A stretch of DNA of 64,000 bases from contig NZ_JAUSWX010000001.1 of the NCBI RefSeq assembly GCF_030815405.1, positions 1,984,001 to 2,048,000 of the forward strand, read 5' to 3'. Source of the stretch: Agromyces albus (GTDB taxonomy: Bacteria > Actinomycetota > Actinomycetes > Actinomycetales > Microbacteriaceae). Positions 58,264 to 64,000 of the stretch are shown piece by piece. Every line of letters starts with the position of its first letter. Position 1 is the first letter of the stretch. A program made the position numbers and the translations under genes. Below the pieces are notes generated by a model, which saw nothing but the letters and a program-made list of their open reading frames with translations, searched no databases and had not been told where the DNA came from.

Positions 58264-59801
58264 GCGGGGATTCCCTTCCTGAGATAGAACGCACGACCCA
58301 CCTGGTCGGCGCCGGGGCGCATCGCGCCGTCGAGGTCGGCGATGGTCCAGGCGACCTTCAACACCCGGTCGTAGCCGCGCATCGTGACGCCGCCGCGTTC
58401 GAGCGCGCGATCGAGTGCCGCGGTCGCCTTGCCGCCGGGATGCAACCCGCCAGCGCCGCGCAACCACGGGCCCGGCATCTCGGCGTTCGTGCGCCAGGGG
58501 GTGCCGAGCAGTCGGTCGGATGCCGCAGCGCGAGCTTCGATGACACGGGCGCGGGCCTCATCGCTCGTGATGCCGGTGCGCTCGCCCATCAAGCGGAGCC
58601 CGGCCGCGGTGACGCGGGGCACCTTCAGTTGCACGTCGATGCGATCGAGGAGCGGCCCCGAGATGCGGCCGAGGTACCGTCGTCTCATGGACGGCGGACA
58701 CGTGCATTCGTTGCCCGGCGAGTCATATCCCCCGCACGGGCACGGGTTCGCCGCGAGCACGAGCTGGAATCGCGCAGGGAACGAGGCGACGGCAGTCGCA
58801 CGATGGATGCTGACGCTGCCCGATTCGAGCGGCTGACGGAGCACGTCGAGCACCGATGCCGGAAACTCAGGTGCCTCATCGAGGAACAGCACGCCGTGGG
58901 TCGCCCGTGCTGCAGCACCAGGACGGATGAGCCGGCTGCCGCCGCCGACCATCGCCGCCGCGGTCGCCGTGTGATGCGGAGCCTCGAACGGCGGACGCAG
59001 TGACAGTCCGTTGACGAGCCGCCCCCCGGCGAGCGATCGGAGTGAGGCGACCTCGAGCGCGGCGTCGGAATCGAGATCGGGCAGGATTCCCGGCAGCCGG
59101 GACGCCAGCATGGTCTTGCCGGCTCCTGGCGGGCCGAGGAGGAACATGTGATGGCCACCGGCAGCGGCCACGAGGAGCGCTTCAACCGCTTCCTCGTTGC
59201 CCGCCACGTCGGCGAGATCGCCGGGCACCTGCTCGGGCTCGTCGGCGCGATCCGTTGAGGGGACCGCGTCGATCTCACGCACCTCGTAGGCGCCGCCGTG
59301 CCAGATGGCGGCTTCGAGGAGCGAGGCGACCCCGATCACCGTCACCCCGGGCACGAGCGACGCCTCGGCGGCATTGCCCGCGGGCACCATGACCGTGTCA
59401 TGGCCGGCTCGTGATGCCGCGAGCACCGCGGGGAGGATGCCGTCGATCGGTCGCAGCCGGCCGTCGAGCCCCAGCTCACCGAGGTGCACGACACGGTCTA
59501 CCGATTCGCGTGCGATCTCGCCGGCGGCGGCGAGGCACGCGATCGCGATCGCGAGGTCGAAGCCGGAGCCGTGCTTCGGCAGGGCCGCGGGCGAGAGGTT
59601 CACCGTGAGGCGGCGCTGCGGCAGGGGGCATCCGGCGTTCACGGCAGCCGAACGCACTCGCTCGCGGGCCTCGGCGAGTGCGGCGTCGGGCAGGCCGATG
59701 ATGACGAACGCGGGCAATTGCGACGAGAGGTCGGCCTCGACCTCGACGATCGAGCCGGCGAGCCCCAGCAGGGCGACCGAGCGGGTGCGGGCGACGGGCA
59801 T
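58260..59801 (-). CDS. comM: YifB/ComM family AAA+ ATPase
   Basis: 513 residues. N-terminal Lon-like domain (1-180), AAA+ Mg-chelatase core with Walker A LLGPPGAGKTMLASRLPG and Walker B GVLFLDEAPEFP, a four-cysteine zinc element (NPCPCGGYDSPGNECTCPP) and the C-terminal Mg_chelatase_C domain. ComM is a branch-migration helicase aiding transformation. Overlaps yraN (TGATG) and dprA (ATGA). Confidence 0.95.
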   Translation of the reverse strand: MPVARTRSVALLGLAGSIVEVEADLSSQLPAFVIIGLPDAALAEARERVRSAAVNAGCPLPQRRLTVNLSPAALPKHGSGFDLAIAIACLAAAGEIARESVDRVVHLGELGLDGRLRPIDGILPAVLAASRAGHDTVMVPAGNAAEASLVPGVTVIGVASLLEAAIWHGGAYEVREIDAVPSTDRADEPEQVPGDLADVAGNEEAVEALLVAAAGGHHMFLLGPPGAGKTMLASRLPGILPDLDSDAALEVASLRSLAGGRLVNGLSLRPPFEAPHHTATAAAMVGGGSRLIRPGAAARATHGVLFLDEAPEFPASVLDVLRQPLESGSVSIHRATAVASFPARFQLVLAANPCPCGGYDSPGNECTCPPSMRRRYLGRISGPLLDRIDVQLKVPRVTAAGLRLMGERTGITSDEARARVIEARAAASDRLLGTPWRTNAEMPGPWLRGAGGLHPGGKATAALDRALERGGVTMRGYDRVLKVAWTIADLDGAMRPGADQVGRAFYLRKGIPA

Positions 59802-60157
59802 CAGCTGATCCCCTCGAGATGCTCGATGAGTGCCGGCGCCTCGGTGGGGGCGAGCACGGCGACGGCGTCGATGCGGATTCGCGAGACCGCGGCATCCGTC
59901 GCCTCGCACCAGGCGATCGCGAGCCGGCGCATGCGCGCGAGCTTCACCGGGGTGATGGCCTCGAACGGGTGCCCGAAGTCGCTCGTCGTGCGGGTCTTCA
60001 CCTCGATGAAGACGGTGTCGCGCCCGTCGCGCGCCACGATGTCGATCTCACCGAGTCGGCACCGCCAATTGCGGTCGATCACCGCCATGCCGCGGCCGAC
60101 CAGATGATCGACCGCGAGCTCTTCACCGCGTCGGCCGAGTTCCGCGTTGTGCGCCAT
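59801..60157 (-). CDS. yraN: UPF0102 family protein YraN
   Basis: 118 residues, predicted restriction-endonuclease-like fold. GRRGEELAVDHLVGRGMAVI and LGEIDIVARDGRDTVFIEVK, with the following KTR, give the Asp/Glu/Lys nuclease-like pattern. Role unknown. ATG 60157 is preferred over the GTG 9 nt upstream because GGAGG lies 8 nt before it. Coupled to comM. Confidence 0.93.
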   Translation of the reverse strand: MAHNAELGRRGEELAVDHLVGRGMAVIDRNWRCRLGEIDIVARDGRDTVFIEVKTRTTSDFGHPFEAITPVKLARMRRLAIAWCEATDAAVSRIRIDAVAVLAPTEAPALIEHLEGIS

Positions 60158-60263
60158 CCGCACCACCTCCGCGAACAGCGTCGCGCGATGGCGGCGCCGG
60201 GCGGGCCGAAGCGGCGCTCAGCCGCGAAGGCGGAGCAGGGAGCGGCGCTGTCGAGGACGAGTG

Positions 60264-60587
60264 CTACTCGTCGAGCGCGAGCTCCTTCGGGAGTTCGAAC
60301 TCCCGGGTCGCGAGCTCTTCGACATTGACGTCTTTGAAGGTGAGCACGCGCACCGACTTCACGAAGCGGTCGGCGCGGTAGACATCCCACACCCACACGT
60401 CTTTCATGGTGAGCTCGAAATAGAAGTCGTGCTCGGTATCACGGCGCACGAGTTCGACCTCGTTCGCGAGATAGAAGCGTCGCTCGGTCTCGACCACGTA
60501 TTGGAATTGCGACACGATGTCGCGGTACTCCCGATACAGGGCCAACTCGACTTCGCGGTCGTAGTCTTCGAACTCGTCTTCATCCAT
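60264..60587 (-). CDS. DUF2469 family protein
   Basis: 107 residues, highly conserved in actinobacteria next to rnhB. DEFEDYDREVELALYREYRD is the N-terminal signature and NEVELVRRDTEHDFYFELTM the core. Function unknown. The ATG lies just past the rnhB stop (60594). Confidence 0.92.
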   Translation of the reverse strand: MDEDEFEDYDREVELALYREYRDIVSQFQYVVETERRFYLANEVELVRRDTEHDFYFELTMKDVWVWDVYRADRFVKSVRVLTFKDVNVEELATREFELPKELALDE

Positions 60588-60593
60588 CGTGAC

Positions 60594-61286
60594 TCATCCT
60601 ACGCCGAGGTCGAAGAGCGCCGGCGCCGTTGCCGAGCGATCGTGCAGCCAAGTCGACCGGTGCAGCTCGTTGGGTCCGTGCTCGTCGATCGCGGCGAAGT
60701 GGGCGCGGCTCGCGTAGCCCTTGTTCTCGTCCCAGCTGTAGACGGGCACGTCGTCGTGAGCACGACGCATGCCACGATCGCGATGCACCTTGGCGATGAC
60801 GGATGCCGCAGCCACCGACGCGCAATCACGGTCGGCCTTGATCCGCGTGACGACGCGGGCGCGATGCTCGATGGCGATGCTCAGCCAGTCGTGGTTGCCG
60901 TCGAGCAGGAGCGGCGCATCGTTCACCTCATCGCCGAGCGCGAATGCGAGCGCGGCGAAGGCGCGAGCTCCGGCGAGGCCGAGGCACGCCATGATGCCCA
61001 GTTCGTCGATCTCCTTCGCCGAGGCGTCGCCGACCGCCGATGCGCGGACCCATGCAGCTGCCTTCGGCGCCATCTGCTCACGACGCGGCTCGCTCAGGAG
61101 CTTGGAGTCGCGCAGGCCCGCGGGCATGCGGCGCACGCTCTCATCGATGAGCACGAGCCCGACCGTGACCGGGCCTGCCAGCGCGCCCCTGCCGACCTCG
61201 TCGCACGCGAGCAGCACCGAAGCGCCTCCGGCGAAGATCTCGCGCTCCGCCCGCAATGTCGGCACCGCGACCGGTGGTGGAACCAT
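60594..61286 (-). CDS. rnhB: Ribonuclease HII
   Basis: 230 residues from the ATG at 61286. It removes ribonucleotides from DNA. The DEDD residues begin in LLACDEVGRGALAGPV (Asp, Glu) and continue in LLLDGNHDWLS and IKADRDCASVAAASVIAKVH. ATG 61286 lies one base after the lepB stop; in-frame ATGs at 61304 and upstream are possible. Confidence 0.95.
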   Translation of the reverse strand: MVPPPVAVPTLRAEREIFAGGASVLLACDEVGRGALAGPVTVGLVLIDESVRRMPAGLRDSKLLSEPRREQMAPKAAAWVRASAVGDASAKEIDELGIMACLGLAGARAFAALAFALGDEVNDAPLLLDGNHDWLSIAIEHRARVVTRIKADRDCASVAAASVIAKVHRDRGMRRAHDDVPVYSWDENKGYASRAHFAAIDEHGPNELHRSTWLHDRSATAPALFDLGVG

Positions 61287-61287
61287 G

Positions 61288-62034
61288 TCAGCCCGTTCCC
61301 TCATCGACACCATCGAACACCTGGGGGTAGTTGTCAAGCCACATCCAGTGGTCGATGGGCCAACTCACGACGAAGGCGCGGCCGACGACGTTGTCGATGG
61401 GCACGAATCCCTCGAGCGGGGTCTCGGTGTTGTATCTCGAGTCCTTCGAGTTGTAGCGGTTGTCGCCCATCACCCACAGCGAATCGTCGCGTACTTCGAC
61501 GTCGAAGTCGTCGCGGGAGACCTTGCTCTCGCCCGGAGGCAGCGCCACATACGTCTCGTCGAGCGGCACGCCGTTCACGCTCATCTGGCCGAGCGCGTTG
61601 CAGCACACGATGTGATCGCCTGGCAGTCCGATGACGCGCTTGACGAGGTGGTCGTTCGAGTCGGGCGCCGAGAGTCCCACGAACGCGAGGAACCAGTCGA
61701 CGGCGGCCACGAGTGGCGGCTGCGGCGTCTCCACGCGGGCCGGGAGCCATCCGCCCGGGTCTTTGAACACGACGACGTCGCCGCGCTCGAGTGGCGTGAG
61801 GTCGGGAACCAGCTGGTTCACGATGATGCGATCGTCTTTCACGAGGGTCTCCTCCATCGACTGCGATGGGATGAAGAACGACCTGATGAGGAACGTCTTG
61901 ATGAGGAACGAGACGAGCACGGCCACCACGAAGATGACGAGCAGGTCGCGCAGGAAGAGGAGAGTGCCTCGTTTTCTGCGCGCCAATGCCGAGCCCGCGC
62001 GATCTGATCGCGTGGTGATAGTTTCTTCTGTCAT
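61288..62034 (-). CDS. lepB: Signal peptidase I
   Basis: 248 residues. One N-terminal membrane helix (about 25-47), then the catalytic Ser59 in FIPSQSMEETL and Lys132 in HLVKRVIGLPGDHI, and the GDNRYNSKDSR box near the C-terminus. It cleaves Sec and Tat signal peptides. A TAGACT -10 (62058-62063) lies in the loop of the upstream hairpin. Confidence 0.96.
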   Translation of the reverse strand: MTEETITTRSDRAGSALARRKRGTLLFLRDLLVIFVVAVLVSFLIKTFLIRSFFIPSQSMEETLVKDDRIIVNQLVPDLTPLERGDVVVFKDPGGWLPARVETPQPPLVAAVDWFLAFVGLSAPDSNDHLVKRVIGLPGDHIVCCNALGQMSVNGVPLDETYVALPPGESKVSRDDFDVEVRDDSLWVMGDNRYNSKDSRYNTETPLEGFVPIDNVVGRAFVVSWPIDHWMWLDNYPQVFDGVDEGTG

Positions 62035-62043
62035 TTAACCGCC

Positions 62044-62078
62044 CGAGCTCCCCACCCAGTCTAGGGGCGGGGAGCTCG
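62044..62078 (-). terminator. Hairpin after rplS that carries the lepB -10
   Basis: A perfect 10-bp stem CGAGCTCCCC/GGGGAGCTCG with a 15-nt loop lies 43 bp after the rplS stop. The loop contains TAGACT on the minus strand, a likely -10 for lepB 23 nt downstream. Confidence 0.6.
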
Positions 62079-62120
62079 ATGGGATGCCAGACACTCGCGA
62101 TCCGCGACTGGCAGCGGCGA

Positions 62121-62468
62121 CTAGTTGTCGCGCTTCTCCTTGATCTTGGCCTTCTTGCCGCGGAGCTTGCGCAGGTAGTAGAGCTTCGCGCGGCGCACGT
62201 CGCCGCGCGTGACGACCTCGATGTGGTCGATCACGGGCGAGTGCACCGGGAACTTGCGCTCGACGCCGACCTGGAAGCTGACCTTGCGCACCGTGAAGGT
62301 CTCGCGCACGCCCTCTCCTGAACGGCCGATGACGACCCCCTGGAAGACCTGCACGCGGCTGCGCGTGCCTTCGATGATGTTGACGTGCACCTTGACGGTG
62401 TCGCCGGGCCGGAAGTCGGGGACATCCGACCTCAGGCTCGCTGCGTCGAGTTGGTCGAGGATGTGCAT
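62121..62468 (-). CDS. rplS: 50S ribosomal protein L19
   Basis: 115 residues, the normal size. [17 protein letters not shown], the [20 protein letters not shown] segment and [20 protein letters not shown] are conserved. Located at the 30S-50S interface. ATG 62468 with a weak GAGCGA site. Its hairpin terminator lies downstream. Confidence 0.98.
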   Translation of the reverse strand: MHILDQLDAASLRSDVPDFRPGDTVKVHVNIIEGTRSRVQVFQGVVIGRSGEGVRETFTVRKVSFQVGVERKFPVHSPVIDHIEVVTRGDVRRAKLYYLRKLRGKKAKIKEKRDN

Positions 62469-62665
62469 GATGGTTCGCTCTCTGCGCCCGCCACCGGTCG
62501 AACGCGGATCATGGATTGAAGTGAATGGTGCCGCCCGCGCGACCAGGTCGCGCTGTGCTAGCTCCCCGGAGGCAGAGACCCGCGGCGGCACAATCCTCTA
62601 TTGTGCCATGTCACGGCACTCCCCGGCAAAGCGGGACCCCGGATGCCGCTGCAGCGCCGCTCCCG

Positions 62666-63178
62666 TCAGTCGCGAACCTCGCGCACGATGATGACCTCGT
62701 CGTCGCCGTCGTCGAACGGCGGGCGACGCGTGCCCGCGGCATCCGGACGCCGTGCGGCGCCCTGCTGCTGGGTGGCGAGTCGCTCGAACTCTGCCATCGA
62801 CGCCTGCACCCGCCGCGCGCCGTCGTGCACGAGCTGCCAGACGACCATCCAGAAGGCGGCGATCGCGAGCAGGATCGCGAGCACCGCGAAGAGCGTCGCG
62901 GTCGCGCCGTAGAAGCCCGTCGCGACGATGGCGGCGTGCCATGCGCCGATGACGCCGAGGTCCATCCACGACACCGCTCGCTGCTCGCGCACGGCCGGCC
63001 GGAGCGACGTGAGGAGCGCGACGACGCCGAGCGCGAGGAACCCGACCGGCACGACCACGACGAGCCCGAGCGTGCCCCAGCCGCCACCGCCGAAGATGGC
63101 CCATCCGACGGCGAGCCACACGGGCAGCGCCACGATCGCGATGAACAGCCATCGGTAGAACGCACGCCGGATCAGCAT
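62666..63178 (-). CDS. Membrane protein of unknown function
   Basis: 170 residues, four predicted membrane helices (about 8-30, 35-58, 72-95 and 98-120) and a cytoplasmic tail with RRPPFDDGDDEVIIVREVRD at the end. Typical of uncharacterised Microbacteriaceae membrane proteins. ATG 63178 lies exactly 6 nt after TACGCT, so the longer upstream frame is rejected. Divergent from map. Confidence 0.7.
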   Translation of the reverse strand: MLIRRAFYRWLFIAIVALPVWLAVGWAIFGGGGWGTLGLVVVVPVGFLALGVVALLTSLRPAVREQRAVSWMDLGVIGAWHAAIVATGFYGATATLFAVLAILLAIAAFWMVVWQLVHDGARRVQASMAEFERLATQQQGAARRPDAAGTRRPPFDDGDDEVIIVREVRD

Positions 63179-63190
63179 GCTTCCAGCGTA
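63179..63190 (-). promoter_or_regulatory. Leaderless -10 element
   Basis: TACGCT on the minus strand (63185-63190), 6 nt before ATG 63178. It lies in the 72-bp gap to the divergent map gene. Confidence 0.5.
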
Positions 63191-63250
63191 ACGGCGGTGC
63201 CTTCGAGGCCGCCGGGTGTTCACTCAGGGCGGAGACGACAGAATGGACTC

Positions 63251-64000
63251 GTGATCGAACTGAGAACCCCTGCCGAGGTCGAGGAGATGCGGCCTGCCGG
63301 CCGCTTCGTGGCGAGCGTGCTCGAGACCACATCGCGAGCCGCCGCGGTCGGGGTCAACCTGCTCGAGCTCGACGCGATCGCGCACGAGATGATCAGGACG
63401 GCCGGCGCCGAGAGCTGCTACATCGACTATCACCCCTCGTTCGGCGGGAGCCCCTTCGGCAAGGTCATCTGCACCTCGGTGAACGATGCGGTGCTGCACG
63501 GCCTCCCCCGCGACTACACCCTCCGCGACGGCGACCTGCTGACCCTCGACTTCGCGGCGTCGGTGAACGGATGGGTCTCCGACTCGGCCCTCTCGATGGT
63601 CGTCGGCACGCCGCGAGGCGGAGACCTGCGGCTCATCGACACCACCCAGCGCGCCCTCGCCGCCGGAATCTCGGCCGCGCGCCCCGGCAACCGCATCGGT
63701 GACATCTCCCGAGCGATCGCGAATGTCGCGAAGGCCGAGGGCTACTCGATCAACACCGACTTCGGCGGGCACGGCGTCGGCCGCACCATGCACGGCGACC
63801 CCCACATTCCGAACGACGGCCGCCCGGGCCGAGGCCTGCCGTTGAAGCCGGGGCTCGTGATCGCGATCGAACCATGGTTCCTCGAGACGACGGACCGCAT
63901 CGTGACGGATGCCGACGGCTGGACGCTGAAGAGCGCCGACGGATCGCGCGGCGCCCATTCCGAGCACACCATCGCCGTCACCGAAGGCGAGCCGATCGTG
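63251..64000 (+). CDS. map: Methionine aminopeptidase, type I (partial at right edge)
   Basis: 250 codons are visible from GTG 63251 and the frame runs off the edge. It removes the initiator Met. Metal ligands are in LTLDFAASVNGWVSDSA (Asp, Asp), GGHGVGRTMHGDPHIPN (His), IAIEPWF (Glu) and the AHSEHTIAVTEG segment (Glu). Near full length for the type; only the last few residues should be missing. A short start without a good ribosome site; GGAGA lies 16 nt upstream. Confidence 0.93.
   Translation, partial: MIELRTPAEVEEMRPAGRFVASVLETTSRAAAVGVNLLELDAIAHEMIRTAGAESCYIDYHPSFGGSPFGKVICTSVNDAVLHGLPRDYTLRDGDLLTLDFAASVNGWVSDSALSMVVGTPRGGDLRLIDTTQRALAAGISAARPGNRIGDISRAIANVAKAEGYSINTDFGGHGVGRTMHGDPHIPNDGRPGRGLPLKPGLVIAIEPWFLETTDRIVTDADGWTLKSADGSRGAHSEHTIAVTEGEPIV

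Overview
The window is a continuous piece of a high-GC Gram-positive (actinobacterial) chromosome. Gene content and order point to the family Microbacteriaceae: GatCAB-ligA, the order pyrH-frr-cdsA downstream of rpsB-tsf, then xerC-dprA-comM-yraN-DUF2469-rnhB-lepB-rplS-map, and the GlgE glycogen cluster. An Agromyces-like genus is plausible but not proved. There is no rRNA, IS element, prophage, integron or CRISPR array. Almost everything is core chromosome. No stretch over 300 bases lacks a gene; the longest gaps are the rpsB/M23 divergent region (259 bp) and the region before the large coiled-coil gene (209 bp).

Layout. 1-9.6 kb: a gene tail, a Rieske lipoprotein with a DUF2231 membrane partner, thioesterase, EttA, a small lipoprotein, an SSB paralogue, MsrA divergent from an aldo/keto reductase, two small Microbacteriaceae-type proteins, NadE and a CPA2-type antiporter. 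9.6-13.2 kb: tRNA-Arg(TCT), a P-loop kinase-like protein, Orn, tRNA-His(GTG), a minimal zincin, and an S11-like protein without its catalytic serine. 13.2-17 kb: a TPP riboswitch controlling an ECF thiamine/HMP-type transporter (YkoE-type S component, fused double ATPase, EcfT) with a P-loop kinase at the operon end. 17-31.8 kb: GerW/YtfJ-like protein, DinB, a Gly/Ala/Asp-rich protein, acyltransferase, GatCAB, a Tat-exported phospholipase C-like enzyme, LigA, a membrane protein, and the MnmA/cysteine desulfurase sulfur relay. 31.9-41.4 kb: alpha-glucan metabolism (glgX-ybaK, glgP, glgE-glgB). 41.5-49.6 kb: cysteine-less YbbN, a large envelope protein, a DivIVA-like hendecad coiled-coil protein, an AI-2E-family permease, a frameshifted alpha/beta hydrolase, a small zinc-site protein, a lytic transglycosylase-like protein and a four-motif DivIVA-domain protein. 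49.7-64 kb: cdsA, frr, pyrH, tsf, rpsB, an M23 peptidase-like protein, xerC, a metallophosphoesterase, dprA, comM, yraN, DUF2469, rnhB, lepB, rplS, a membrane protein and the start of map.

Expression. Many genes have a TANNNT-like -10 hexamer ending 6 or 7 nt before the start codon, with no Shine-Dalgarno in between, which is the signature of leaderless mRNAs. Inside operons, starts are coupled by ATGA, GTGA or TGATG overlaps. The most extreme case is a 17-bp gap between msrA and an aldo/keto reductase, where the -10 elements of two divergent leaderless promoters overlap on a palindrome.

No obviously new multi-gene defence or mobile system is present. The most interesting leads are the riboswitch-controlled ECF operon ending in a P-loop kinase, the run of 16 consecutive 11-residue repeats in the DivIVA-like scaffold, the dual leaderless promoter, the degenerate S11 protein, the Rieske/DUF2231 pair, and tandem repeats that copy the stop codons of ligA and dprA.
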